Counted from the first letter of the stretch, positions 36,164 to 44,807 are shown. The stretch: DNA of 64,000 nucleotides from Haloplanus litoreus (GCF_042677945.1 NZ_JBHUDN010000005.1); one strand, 5' to 3'. Program-made: numbers and translations. Notes: generated from the letters alone by a model not told the origin.

Positions 36164-36245
36164 ACAGTAGCCGTTGTAGGTCATTGCACGCCCGAGCACA
36201 CGCAGTCTAGCGATCGGGCGTGCAGACCGCTCCAAACGCTACTGT
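36164..36245. repeat. Nested inverted repeats in the helicase upstream region
   Basis: Outer arms ACAGTAGC (36164-36171) and GCTACTGT (36238-36245) are a perfect 8-bp inverted repeat. Inner arms TGCACGCCCGA (36185-36195) and TCGGGCGTGCA (36214-36224) are a perfect 11-bp inverted repeat. The 82-bp element fills most of the spacer between the zinc-finger stop and the helicase start, both on the minus strand. It could be a terminator, a structured RNA or a recombination site. Confidence 0.7.
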
Positions 36246-36258
36246 AGGGCGTCGCCGG

Positions 36259-36444
36259 TCAGGCGGCCGGGTCCCACCCACAGACCGAGCAGTCGGTGGC
36301 CGACTCGTCGTGCAGGGCCCCACAGTCCGGGCACTGCAGCTTGTTATAGGATCGTTCCCAGCGTACCGTCGTCGTCTCGTGGCCGTTGTCCGCGAGGAAC
36401 TGGTCGAACAGTTCGTCGTCGTGTTCGCTGGGTCCGGCTGCCAT
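36259..36444 (-). CDS. Small double-CxxC zinc-finger protein
   Basis: 61 aa from the ATG giving MAAGPSEHDDELFDQFL; an ATG three codons upstream (36453) is an alternative. The zinc ribbon is CPDCGALHDESATDCSVCGW at the C-terminus. The conserved middle (NGHETTTVRWERSYNK) resembles the haloarchaeal small zinc-finger family I recall as HVO_0416-like; that name is from memory. Such microproteins in Haloferax affect swarming and biofilm, but no function can be assigned here. Confidence 0.75.
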   Translation of the reverse strand: MAAGPSEHDDELFDQFLADNGHETTTVRWERSYNKLQCPDCGALHDESATDCSVCGWDPAA

Positions 36445-36514
36445 ACACGTCATGGTATGTCATACCAGCACTTAGGCGTATTGGTGTGGGTAAATGTGAC
36501 GTGACACCGTCTCT

Positions 36515-38023
36515 CTATCCCTGTAGCCCGTACAGCTCGCCGTACTTCGCCGTCGCGTAGTCGACGAAGGCGTCCGCCGACACGTCCTCGCCCGTCGTCC
36601 GCCGCACGAGTTCGTTCGTCTCGAAGCGCTTGCCGTGGCGGTGGATGCGGTCGGTCAGCCAGTCGTGGAGTGGATCGAACTCGCCCGCACGGATCAGATC
36701 GTCGAGGCCCTCCAGATCCGCCGCCGCGGCGTCGAACAGCTGCGCGGCGATCACGCTCCCCAGCGAGTACGTCGGGAAGTAGCCGAAACTCCCGTGCGAC
36801 CAGTGGATGTCCTGCAGACACCCCTCGGCGTCCGTCTCGGGGCGCACGCCGAGGTAGGACTCCATCTTGTCGTTCCAGACGGCGGGCACCTCCGCCACGT
36901 CCAGGTCACCCCGGAGCAGGTCCCGCTCGATCTCGAACCGCAGGACGATATGCAGGTGGTAGGTGAGTTCGTCGGCCTCGACTCGGACGAGGTTCGAGGG
37001 GTCGACGGCGTTGACGGCTTCGTAGGCCTCGCGGACGCTCGGGTCGCCGACGCCCGGGAACGCCTCGACGACACGGGGGAGGAACCGCTCCCAGAACGCC
37101 CGCGACCGGCCGACGTGGTTCTCCCAGAGGCGGGACTGAGACTCGTGGATCGAGAGGTCACGCGCCTCGCCGAGCGGCGTCCCGTAGGCGTCGTCGGGTA
37201 GCCCGAGCGTGTAGGTGGCGTGGCCGAACTCGTGGACCGTCGAGAGGAGCGCCCCGATGGGGTCGTCCTCGTCGTAGCGGGTGGTGATCCTGGCGTCGTA
37301 GGTGGTCCCCGTCGAGAACGGGTGCGGGGCGACGTCCAGACGGCCGCGCTCCCACGGATAGCCGAGGGCGTCCAACGTGTCCCGCATCAGCCCATCCTGA
37401 CGGTCGGCCGCGAACGTCCCGGTGAACGTGTCCGTCGCGAGGTCCGCGTCCGCGGCCCGGATGTCCTCGACCAGCGGTACCACCGCCTCCCGGAGCGAGG
37501 TCAGCACGTCCTCGGCGTGGTCGAGGGGTAAACAGGGTTCGTACTCCTCGAACAGCACTTCGTAGGGGTCCCGGTCCGGATCGACGTGCTCGGCGTACCG
37601 ACGCTTCAGATCGAGCAGTTCCGACAGGTGCGGCGCGAACGTCCCGAAGTCGTCCTCGGCTTTCGCCTCGCGCCACGCGGTCAGCGCCTCCGAGGACGCG
37701 GCCGAGATGCGCTCGACCAGAGCCGTCGGCACGCGCACGGCGCGTTCCTGCTCCCGGCGCACCTCGCGGACCACCGCACGCCTCTCGTCGTCGAGACCGG
37801 CGGCCTCCAGGTCGTCGAGCAGGCGGCCGAGTTCGTCGTCGGTGAGCAGGTCGTGACGCACCGCGGAGAGCGCCGAGAGCTGCCGGGAGCGGGCGGGCGT
37901 CCCCTCGTCGGGCATCATCACCTGCTGATCCCAGGAGAGCAGTTCGGAGGCGTGCGAGACGTTGGAAAGCCGGCCGACCCGGTCGAGCAGGTCGCCGTAG
38001 GCGGCCGATGTCGTGTCGCTCAT
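36515..38023 (-). CDS. Carboxypeptidase M32 (thermostable carboxypeptidase 1 family)
   Basis: 502 aa from the ATG giving MSDTTSAAYGDLL. Zinc metallocarboxypeptidase releasing C-terminal residues (broad specificity, not Pro). Active-site HEFGH at about 264-268, followed by the family motifs IHESQSRLWENHVGRS (third ligand Glu), DELTYHLHIVLRFEIER and DIHWSHGSFGYFPTYSLG. Cytoplasmic, no signal. Divergent from the NRAMP-like gene with a shared promoter holding a palindrome at 38079-38101. Confidence 0.95.
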   Translation of the reverse strand: MSDTTSAAYGDLLDRVGRLSNVSHASELLSWDQQVMMPDEGTPARSRQLSALSAVRHDLLTDDELGRLLDDLEAAGLDDERRAVVREVRREQERAVRVPTALVERISAASSEALTAWREAKAEDDFGTFAPHLSELLDLKRRYAEHVDPDRDPYEVLFEEYEPCLPLDHAEDVLTSLREAVVPLVEDIRAADADLATDTFTGTFAADRQDGLMRDTLDALGYPWERGRLDVAPHPFSTGTTYDARITTRYDEDDPIGALLSTVHEFGHATYTLGLPDDAYGTPLGEARDLSIHESQSRLWENHVGRSRAFWERFLPRVVEAFPGVGDPSVREAYEAVNAVDPSNLVRVEADELTYHLHIVLRFEIERDLLRGDLDVAEVPAVWNDKMESYLGVRPETDAEGCLQDIHWSHGSFGYFPTYSLGSVIAAQLFDAAAADLEGLDDLIRAGEFDPLHDWLTDRIHRHGKRFETNELVRRTTGEDVSADAFVDYATAKYGELYGLQG

Positions 38024-38078
38024 GTCCCGACGTGGGTCCGCGCCGTAATCAACCCCGCGTCCGGACTGCTGCCGCCGA

Positions 38079-38101
38079 GTGATACCACGGAGTGGTAACA
38101 C
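38079..38101. promoter_or_regulatory. Operator-like palindrome in a divergent promoter
   Basis: GTGATACCAC-GGA-GTGGTAACAC, arms matching at 9 of 10 positions, the inner TACCAC/GTGGTA perfect. It lies in the 107-base spacer between the minus-strand carboxypeptidase start and ATG 38131 of the NRAMP-like gene, directly before an AT-richer CTATACG. The position suits a dimeric regulator such as a metal-responsive repressor; identity unknown. Confidence 0.5.
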
Positions 38102-38130
38102 CTATACGGACGAGGCGACGACCGGGGTGC

Positions 38131-39456
38131 ATGACGGATACGGACGTGGCCCACGCACCACCTGGGGTCACCGAACGCATCGAGGGATATCTCTCCGAGA
38201 TGGGGCCATCGTGGGTCGCCGGCGCCATCGCGGCGGGGCCGGCGACCATCGCCAGTCTCGTCACCGCCGGGGCGGCCTTCGGCTACCAGCTACTGTGGGT
38301 GGTCGTCCTCTCCGCGGGTGCGGGGGCACTCGCCCAGTACCTCGCGATGCGCCTCGGTCTCCTGACCGAGCGCGGCATCGTCGCCGTCGTCGAGGACACC
38401 CTCGGCGAGTCCTGGGCGTGGCTGCTCGTCGCGGACGCGGTGATCGCCGCGGGTGTCGCCCAACTCGTCATCATGAAGACCGTCGCCACCGTCTCCGCGA
38501 CGGTTACGGGTGTCGACGCCCGGGTCTGGGGCGTTGTCTGGGCGCTCGTCCTCGCTCTCGGCCTCGCCGGCCGCGGGTACCGCTTTCTCGAACTCGCGGC
38601 GAAACTGCTCGTCTCACTGGTCGTCGTCGCCTTCGTCGCCAGCCTGTTCGTCGTGCCGGTCGACGCCGGTGCGGCCCTGACCGGCCTCGTGCCCAGCGTC
38701 CCCACCGGCGGCGCCCTCGTCGCCGCGGGCATCCTCGGCGGCGCGGTCCACATCACCCTCATTACGATGCACTCCTACACGATGCGCTCGCGCGGCTGGA
38801 CCCGCGAGAACTACGACGCGGCGACCTTCGACATCGGGGCGTCCATGCTCGTCGCCTTCGGCGTCTATAGCCTCGCTATCTTCCTCGTCACCGCGAGTGT
38901 CCTCACCTCCGCCGACCTCTCCACCGTCGGCGCCGCACAGGCCCTCGGCCCGCTGGTCGGCCCGAGCGCCAAGTGGCTGTTCCTCCTCGGACTCTGGGGG
39001 GCCGCCGTCTCGACCCTCGGCGGCAACACCATCGTTCCCCCCTTCCTCCTCGCGGACAAACTCGGCTGGGGGACGACCATCGAGGACTCCCGCTATCGGG
39101 CGCTCCTCGTCGCCGTCGCGCTCCTCTCGGCGCCCGGCGCGTTCATCGGCGGCGCGGTGCTCGGCCAACTCGTCCTCGTCCTCGCCCTCGGCACCGTCGG
39201 CACTCCCTTCGCCATCGCCATCGTCCTCTACCTGCTCAACTCGGGTGCCGTCCCCGACCGTAACTCGACCCTCGCGAACGTCGGCGGCGTGGCGCTCTTG
39301 CTCGTGACGGGCGCGCTCGCCGCCAACTTCGTCCGCGAACAGGTCGCCGGCGGCGTCGGCGCTCTCTCCGGGTTCGTGCTCGCTTTCGCCGTCGCCCTCG
39401 CTCTCGCCATGCTGGGACTCGGCGGCAAGTACGCCCGCGACGAACTCGGATCGTGA
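38131..39456 (+). CDS. NRAMP-related divalent metal transporter-like membrane protein
   Basis: 441 aa with about 11 hydrophobic helices and the NRAMP fold. Helix 1 reads AGPATIASLVTAG where metal-transporting NRAMPs have DPGN. Helix 6 reads HITLITMHSYTMRSRGW, keeping a Met-His pair but not MPHN exactly. The canonical metal-binding Asp is therefore missing, so the substrate may not be Mn2+/Fe2+. Start ATG 38131 (MTDTDVAHAPPG). Overlaps the next gene (GTGA), implying coupling. Confidence 0.85.
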   Translation: MTDTDVAHAPPGVTERIEGYLSEMGPSWVAGAIAAGPATIASLVTAGAAFGYQLLWVVVLSAGAGALAQYLAMRLGLLTERGIVAVVEDTLGESWAWLLVADAVIAAGVAQLVIMKTVATVSATVTGVDARVWGVVWALVLALGLAGRGYRFLELAAKLLVSLVVVAFVASLFVVPVDAGAALTGLVPSVPTGGALVAAGILGGAVHITLITMHSYTMRSRGWTRENYDAATFDIGASMLVAFGVYSLAIFLVTASVLTSADLSTVGAAQALGPLVGPSAKWLFLLGLWGAAVSTLGGNTIVPPFLLADKLGWGTTIEDSRYRALLVAVALLSAPGAFIGGAVLGQLVLVLALGTVGTPFAIAIVLYLLNSGAVPDRNSTLANVGGVALLLVTGALAANFVREQVAGGVGALSGFVLAFAVALALAMLGLGGKYARDELGS

Positions 39457-40028
39457 CCCACCCCGACCTCCCCTTCCCGCTCGCCGGCTCGACCCTGATC
39501 GTCGGTCCCTCGAACGTCGGCAAGACCCGGTCGACGGCCGACGCGCTGACCGCGTGGCTGGAGCGTGATGGTACCGACGGCGTCGTCATCTTCGAGTTCG
39601 CCCCCGAAGTCGAACGCGACGGGCGCGTCCTCGGCGGGCGCCTCGACCGCTTCGTCACCCCGCCGGCCGACGTGTGGTACGGCGTCCTCGATGCCCACGC
39701 CCCCCGAGCCACCGCCGCCGACGACGACGAGGCACTCTCCCTCGCGGCCGACAACGCCCGCCGGGCGGCCGAGGTGTTCGACGCCGCGCCCCCCGATCCC
39801 CGCGCCGTCTTCGTCAACGACGCCACCATCCCCTTCCAGACCCCCGACCCCGATGCCGACCCCGACCGTCTGCTCGACTACTGTGCCGGGGCCGAAGTGG
39901 CAGTCCTGAACGCCCTTGAAGCCGACGCTCTGGCCGGTTCGGACCCCGTCTCGCGCGCCGAACGCGAGGCGCTCTCGGCGTTCCGGGCCCGCGTCGACCG
40001 CGTGGTTCGGCTGGACGGCGAGGCGTAG
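39453..40028 (+). CDS. P-loop protein of unknown function
   Basis: 191 aa from GTG 39453 overlapping the transporter stop (GTGA). The Walker A-like motif GPSNVGKTRSTADAL is at about residues 18-32. A possible Walker B VVIFEF follows 20 residues later and VFVNDATI is a second hydrophobic-acid strand. The rest is acidic with Pro/Asp-rich loops. It resembles RecA/KaiC-like small ATPases but I do not recognise a family. The tight linkage suggests a function with the transporter. Confidence 0.72.
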   Translation: MTHPDLPFPLAGSTLIVGPSNVGKTRSTADALTAWLERDGTDGVVIFEFAPEVERDGRVLGGRLDRFVTPPADVWYGVLDAHAPRATAADDDEALSLAADNARRAAEVFDAAPPDPRAVFVNDATIPFQTPDPDADPDRLLDYCAGAEVAVLNALEADALAGSDPVSRAEREALSAFRARVDRVVRLDGEA

Positions 40029-40195
40029 TCGTATCCGTTCGTCGATCCGGTCGAGGCACGTGGTCACGCTCCGGATTCCCGGACTCCTCGACCGACGCTT
40101 CGTCGCCGCTGCGCTCGGCCGCCAACTGCCCGGTCCGTCGTTCGTCGTCCTCGTCGTCTCCCAATTGGACGCCCGCAGCGACTCCGCGAGGCGGA

Positions 40196-41305
40196 CTAGG
40201 CGACGAGCGATTCGGCGACCCGCCGGTAGAGGCGTTCGCACCGCTCCAGTACCTCGACGTCGACGCTCTCGGTCGCGGTGTGTGCCTCGCCCGGTTCCGC
40301 GGCGCCACAGACGACGCAGGTGGTCCCGGCGGCCGCCAGCCACCCCGCGTCGGTCGCGTGGGGTTTGGCGACTCGTTCCGGCGATCCGTCCTGAACGCCC
40401 GCCGCCGCCCCGAGGACCGTCGCGGCGAAGTCGGCGTCGTCACAGGCCATCGGCGGGAGGTCCTGGTCGACGGTCCACTCGACGCCCGGTGCGGACTCGA
40501 CTCGCTCCAGAGCCGCCCGTTCTCCCGGGACCGTTCGCTCGTCGACCGTCACCGCACAGTCCTCGGGAATCACGTTCCACGCCGACCCGCCCTCGATTTC
40601 GGTGACGGCGACGCTCCCCGAGAGGTGCTGGCCCAGCACCGTCGTCTCCGGTGCGTCGAGGTCCCGTACCACGTCGACGGCGTCGCAGGCACGGTAGACG
40701 GCGTTCTCGCCGGCCTCGGGTTCGCTCGCGTGGGCGCCCTCGCCACGTGCGTGGATCGTGCTCCCACGTCGGCCCTTGTGGGCGACGGCGACGTCCGTCA
40801 CGCCCGGAGCCGAGTAGCCGGTCGACCCCTCGCCGACGACTGCGTAGTCGGGAGCGAAGCCGTCGTCGATGGCGGCGCGGGCGCCGACGCCTCCCTGTTC
40901 CTCGCCGACGAAGGAGGCGAAGACGAGCTGGTCGACCGGATCGGCGGGCGTCTCCGGCGCACCCACTTCCGCGTCGCGGAAGGCGAGCATCGCCGCCGCC
41001 AGACTCCCCTTCATGTCGGCGGTGCCGCGGCCGTGGAGGCGCCCCGACCGTTCCTCGACGACGTACTCGTCGCCGTTCGCTCCCACCTGGTCGTCGGCCG
41101 GGGGCACCACGTCGTGGTGGCCGACGAACGCGAGCGACCGGGGGCCGTCGCCGCGTCGGGCGAAGACGTTGCCGTCCTCGTCGCGCGCGACCGTCGCCGT
41201 CGTCTCCTCGCGGAGCCAGGATTCGACGGCGTCGCCGGCCGCGCGTTCGTCCTCGTGGCTGGGGATCGAGACCAGACGGCGGGTCAGGTCGCGGACCTCG
41301 CTCAT
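40196..41305 (-). CDS. M20 family metallopeptidase (ArgE/DapE/Acy1 type)
   Basis: 369 aa from the ATG giving MSEVRDLTRRLVSIPSHEDE. Di-zinc amidohydrolase. AFVGHHDVVPP holds the first ligand and catalytic Asp, GRGTADMKGSLAAAML the bridging Asp, SFVGEEQGGVGA the catalytic Glu pair, and KPHATDAGWLA the last His. The dimerisation domain with HASEPEAGENAVY lies between. It may be a deacylase or peptidase; the substrate is unknown. Divergent from the PIN-ATPase gene. Confidence 0.9.
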   Translation of the reverse strand: MSEVRDLTRRLVSIPSHEDERAAGDAVESWLREETTATVARDEDGNVFARRGDGPRSLAFVGHHDVVPPADDQVGANGDEYVVEERSGRLHGRGTADMKGSLAAAMLAFRDAEVGAPETPADPVDQLVFASFVGEEQGGVGARAAIDDGFAPDYAVVGEGSTGYSAPGVTDVAVAHKGRRGSTIHARGEGAHASEPEAGENAVYRACDAVDVVRDLDAPETTVLGQHLSGSVAVTEIEGGSAWNVIPEDCAVTVDERTVPGERAALERVESAPGVEWTVDQDLPPMACDDADFAATVLGAAAGVQDGSPERVAKPHATDAGWLAAAGTTCVVCGAAEPGEAHTATESVDVEVLERCERLYRRVAESLVA

Positions 41306-41395
41306 GGCTCGGTCGAGGGGAGCCGTCGTCTTATACTGCCGGCCGGGGAGCCGCCGCTTGAATACCCTTATCCGTCTCGCCCTCCGAATTCCACC

Positions 41396-43261
41396 ATGAA
41401 CGTCGTACCGGACACGAGCGCGGTCATCGACGGCCGCGTGTCCGAACGCGTCGAGTCGGGGGCCTACGAGGGGGCGACGATCACCGTCCCCGAGGCCGTC
41501 GTCGGCGAACTGGAGTGGCAGGCCAACGAGGGCCACGACACCGGCTGGGAGGGAATCGAGGAACTCCAGCGGCTCGTCGACCTGGCCGAGTCGTCGACTA
41601 TCACCGTCGAGTACCACGGCAAGCGACCCGACGCCGGGCAGAAGCGAAGCGCCGACGAGGGCGAAATCGACGCCATCGTCCGTGACGTGGCCGCCGAACT
41701 CGGCGCCACCCTCCTGACGAGCGACGTGGTGCAAGCCGAGGTGAGTCGGGCGAAGGGGCTGGACGTGGAGTACGTCGAGCCCCGTGGCCGCGATGCCGAG
41801 GGCCTCCAGATCGAGTCCTTCTTCGACGAGACGACGATGAGCGTCCACCTCCGTGCGGGGGCGAAGCCGAGAGCCAAACGCGGTGCCATCGGCGACATGC
41901 ACTACGAGGTCATCCGCGACGAGGTGACCACCGAGGCGGAGATGAAGGAGTTCGCCCACGACATCGCGGAGACGGCGCGGGCCAGTCCCGACGGGTTCGT
42001 CGAACTCGACGAACCGGGGATGACCATCGTCCAGTACCGCTCCTACCGCATCGCGGTCGCCCGCCCGCCGTTCGCGGACGGCTTCGAAATCACCGCCGTC
42101 CGGCCCATCGTCAAGACGGACCTCGAAGACTACGAGTTCGCCGAGGACCTCAAGGAGCGTCTGCTGGAGCGCCAGCGTGGCGTCCTCATCGCCGGGGCGC
42201 CGGGCGCCGGCAAGTCCACGTTCGCACAGGCGGTCGCGGAGTTCCTCGCCAGTCACGACAACGCGGTGAAGACGATGGAGAAGCCCCGCGACCTGCAGGT
42301 GGGCTCCGACATCACCCAGTACACGGCACTCGGCGGCGACATGGCGAAGACCGCCGACTCCCTGCTGTTGGTCCGCCCGGACTACACCATCTACGACGAG
42401 GTGCGCAAGACCGACGACTTCGAGGTCTTCGCCGACATGCGCCTCGCGGGCGTCGGTATGGTCGGCGTCGTCCACGCCACCCGCGCCATCGACGCGCTCC
42501 AGCGGCTGGTCGGCCGGGTCGAACTCGGCATGATCCCGCAGGTGGTCGACACGGTGGTCTACATCGAGGCCGGACGCGTCGACACCGTCTACGACGTCAC
42601 CACGGAAGTGAAGGTGCCCGAAGGTCTGACCGCCGAGGACCTCGCCCGCCCGGTCATCCAGATTTCGGACTTCGAGACCGGCGACCCCGCTTTCGAGATC
42701 TACACGTTCAACCGGCAGGTCGTGACCGTCCCCCTCGACGGCGACGAGTCGAGCGAGACGGGCGTTTCCCGACTGGCCCGCAAGGAGGTCGAACGCGAGA
42801 TTCGCTCCATCGCCCGCGGTCACGTCGAGGTGGAACTCAAGGGACAGAACGAGGCCGTCGTCTACGTCGAAGAGGACGACATCTCCTACGTGATCGGCAA
42901 GGGCGGCGGGCGGATCAGCGACGTCGAGGACCGCCTCGGCATCGATATCGACGTCCGGACGCTCGACGAACGGCCGTCGAGCGGTGGGTCGAACGGTGGC
43001 GGCGGTGGCGGCAGTGGTGGCGCCACCGACCGCGAGGGCACCGTCGTCACCCCCGAGGTGACCTCCAGACACGTCGTCGTCGACGCCGCCGACGCGGCGG
43101 ACGTCGGACAGACCGTCGAGGTACGGGCGGACGGCGAGTACCTGTTTACGGCGACGGTGGGCCGCGGTGGCGAGATTCAGGTCTCACGCGGGAGCGCCAT
43201 CGCCGACGAACTCGAACACGCACTCGACCACAAACAGCGGATTACGGTCGTCTCTGCCTAG
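41396..43261 (+). CDS. PIN domain-ATPase-KH domain protein (PilT-like)
   Basis: 621 aa from ATG 41396. Three domains: a PIN nuclease domain (VPDTSAVIDGR start, acidic AVVGELEWQANEG, DEGEIDAIVRDVA and LLTSDVVQ); a type II/IV secretion-like ATPase with Walker A GAPGAGKSTFAQAVAE near 263-278 and Walker B-like PDYTIYDEVRKTDDF; and a KH RNA-binding domain with VIGKGGGRISDVEDRLGIDIDV near 500. A Gly/Ser linker and a small C-terminal beta domain follow. This architecture is widespread in archaea. RNA processing is inferred from PIN plus KH. The 3' end overlaps the wHTH gene by 4 bases. Confidence 0.92.
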   Translation: MNVVPDTSAVIDGRVSERVESGAYEGATITVPEAVVGELEWQANEGHDTGWEGIEELQRLVDLAESSTITVEYHGKRPDAGQKRSADEGEIDAIVRDVAAELGATLLTSDVVQAEVSRAKGLDVEYVEPRGRDAEGLQIESFFDETTMSVHLRAGAKPRAKRGAIGDMHYEVIRDEVTTEAEMKEFAHDIAETARASPDGFVELDEPGMTIVQYRSYRIAVARPPFADGFEITAVRPIVKTDLEDYEFAEDLKERLLERQRGVLIAGAPGAGKSTFAQAVAEFLASHDNAVKTMEKPRDLQVGSDITQYTALGGDMAKTADSLLLVRPDYTIYDEVRKTDDFEVFADMRLAGVGMVGVVHATRAIDALQRLVGRVELGMIPQVVDTVVYIEAGRVDTVYDVTTEVKVPEGLTAEDLARPVIQISDFETGDPAFEIYTFNRQVVTVPLDGDESSETGVSRLARKEVEREIRSIARGHVEVELKGQNEAVVYVEEDDISYVIGKGGGRISDVEDRLGIDIDVRTLDERPSSGGSNGGGGGGSGGATDREGTVVTPEVTSRHVVVDAADAADVGQTVEVRADGEYLFTATVGRGGEIQVSRGSAIADELEHALDHKQRITVVSA

Positions 43262-43542
43262 TCGCACTCGACACAGGGCGCTTCCGCGTCGGCGCCGTCT
43301 TTCGCCAGTTCCGCTTCGTTTAGCTGGTAGAGATTCTGTCGTGCGTCGGCGAAGTAGACGTCCTCGTCGACGACGCCGATGTCCTCCAACCGTTCGAGCG
43401 CATAGCGGACCGTCCGGGCCGACAGCATCGACTCCTCGACAATCCCCTTCTGGGTCAGCGATCCGTTGTATTCGAGGACCTTGAAAACCAGTTTCGCGCT
43501 CGGGGGAAGGTCGTCCAGACCTTCCTCTTCAGTTCCAGCCAT
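43258..43542 (-). CDS. MarR-like winged helix-turn-helix regulator
   Basis: 94 aa from the ATG giving MAGTEEEGLDDLPPSAKLVFKVL. The HTH is clear: SLTQKGIVEESMLSARTVRYALERLEDIGVVDE, followed by a wing (YFADARQNLYQL). The C-terminus ends APCVECD, a Cys pair that might bind metal or sense redox. A TATA-like CCTTTATTG (minus strand, about 43571-43579) lies roughly 30 bases upstream. Targets unknown. Convergent with the PIN-ATPase gene. Confidence 0.83.
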   Translation of the reverse strand: MAGTEEEGLDDLPPSAKLVFKVLEYNGSLTQKGIVEESMLSARTVRYALERLEDIGVVDEDVYFADARQNLYQLNEAELAKDGADAEAPCVECD

Positions 43543-43650
43543 CGTGTGTGGAAAGCGCGGCCACCGCAATAAAGGTTCACCGACGCGGGGCCGGCGGTCG
43601 ACGGCCCGCCGCCGGTTTCTTATCGAACGGGCGTCACCGTGACACGGACG

Positions 43651-44430
43651 ATGGCTCCGGAAGACGATTCAGCCGGCGGGTCCACGGGGGACGCCTACGA
43701 GGGCGCCGAGCGCCGGGTGTCGTCCCTGTCCCGTGACGACGCGCTGGCGGGGACGACGCTGTTCGTGCGGTACGAGGACACCACCGACGGGACACTCGAA
43801 CACGCCGTCGAGGGGCGCATCGACGAGTCGGCGCTGCGCTCGAACCTCCACCTCGCCGCCCACACCGCGTTCGAGGCGGATGGAGTCACCGTCGACGGAC
43901 GCTCGTTCGGGTCGTTCCTCCGTGACGCACCCGAATACCGGTTCGTCGAGTGGCTGTTGACGGCGCTCCTCTACGAGATTCGGCGGACGGGGACGAGCGA
44001 CGGGCTCTCGAAACTGTACGCGTCGATCGAACGGATCGACCGCATCGACTTCGACGGCGACGCCGTGACCGACGGCACCGGCCGTGATTCGGCGTCGTTC
44101 GATCTGGTGGTTCGGGACGAGAGGGCCGACCCACTCGTTATCGCCACGTTCGGCGAGGACGGGACCCCGACCGGCGCGGTGCCGGTCGACTCCTTCGTCG
44201 AGCGTGCCAGTCGCGTGGCCGAAGCAACGGGAACGCTCGCCGCGGCGTTTTTCGTGACGAGTCGGTTCGCCACCGGCGCGACGGAAGTCGCCGCCGAAGC
44301 GACTCGTGGCGGCCTGTTCAGTCGGACCGCCAGGCGAAGTTTCGTAACGCTCTCGCGGCAGCGGGGTTTTCACCTGTGTCTGGTCGAGGCGCAGGACGAG
44401 ACGTGCCACCTGACGGTGCCGGATCTGTAG
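43651..44430 (+). CDS. Conserved hypothetical haloarchaeal protein
   Basis: 259 aa from ATG 43651; a GTG 12 bases upstream is possible. Acidic, no membrane helices. Seen: a regular N-terminal domain (GTTLFVRYEDTTDGTLEHAVEGRIDE), EYRFVEWLLTALLYEIRRTG in the centre, and a beta-alpha region DLVVRDERADPLVIATFGE that looks like the core of a restriction-endonuclease-like fold (acidic residue before a VIATF strand). The latter is only a resemblance; no PD-(D/E)XK triad is certain. I do not recognise a family. Confidence 0.6.
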   Translation: MAPEDDSAGGSTGDAYEGAERRVSSLSRDDALAGTTLFVRYEDTTDGTLEHAVEGRIDESALRSNLHLAAHTAFEADGVTVDGRSFGSFLRDAPEYRFVEWLLTALLYEIRRTGTSDGLSKLYASIERIDRIDFDGDAVTDGTGRDSASFDLVVRDERADPLVIATFGEDGTPTGAVPVDSFVERASRVAEATGTLAAAFFVTSRFATGATEVAAEATRGGLFSRTARRSFVTLSRQRGFHLCLVEAQDETCHLTVPDL

Positions 44431-44490
44431 CCCGCCGGCCGGATTCCCCGTATCGAACGCCTTTTGACGCCCGGTGCCGGAGGGACCTGT

Positions 44491-44805
44491 ATGGCTACGG
44501 AAACGCAGACGGGACTCACGGGACACATCCGTGGGGTGACCGTCACCACGCTCGCCTGCCTCGGCGGCCTCGTCGCCGCGCTGGCCGCGGGCGCCGTCGT
44601 CGGGACCGCCCCCGAGTCGGCGAGTGACGTTCGGGCGCTCGCCTTCCTCGTGGCCGCCGTCGCCGGCCAGTATCCCGTGCTGAAGGCCGTCGGCGTCGAC
44701 GTCTCCGACTTCGGCGCGAAGGACCACCTCTACGTGGCGTTCATGACGTTCGCGCTCTGGTTCATCACGTTCGCAATCCTCCTCACCACCGGCGTCTCCC
44801 TGTAA
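44491..44805 (+). CDS. EMC6-like membrane protein
   Basis: 104 aa from ATG 44491 with three hydrophobic helices: VTTLACLGGLVAALAAGAVVG, LAFLVAAVAGQYPVLKAVG and YVAFMTFALWFITFAILLTTG. The size, topology and position directly before ABCE1 match the haloarchaeal EMC6-like family. EMC6 in eukaryotes is part of the ER membrane protein insertase with the Oxa1-like EMC3. The stop is two bases before the ABCE1 start, so both are almost certainly on one mRNA. Confidence 0.75.
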   Translation: MATETQTGLTGHIRGVTVTTLACLGGLVAALAAGAVVGTAPESASDVRALAFLVAAVAGQYPVLKAVGVDVSDFGAKDHLYVAFMTFALWFITFAILLTTGVSL

Positions 44806-44807
44806 CG

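Noticed and set aside
43651..44430. Restriction endonuclease-like defence protein
   Set aside because: A single acidic residue before a VIATF strand is not enough for a PD-(D/E)XK site, and there are no defence neighbours.
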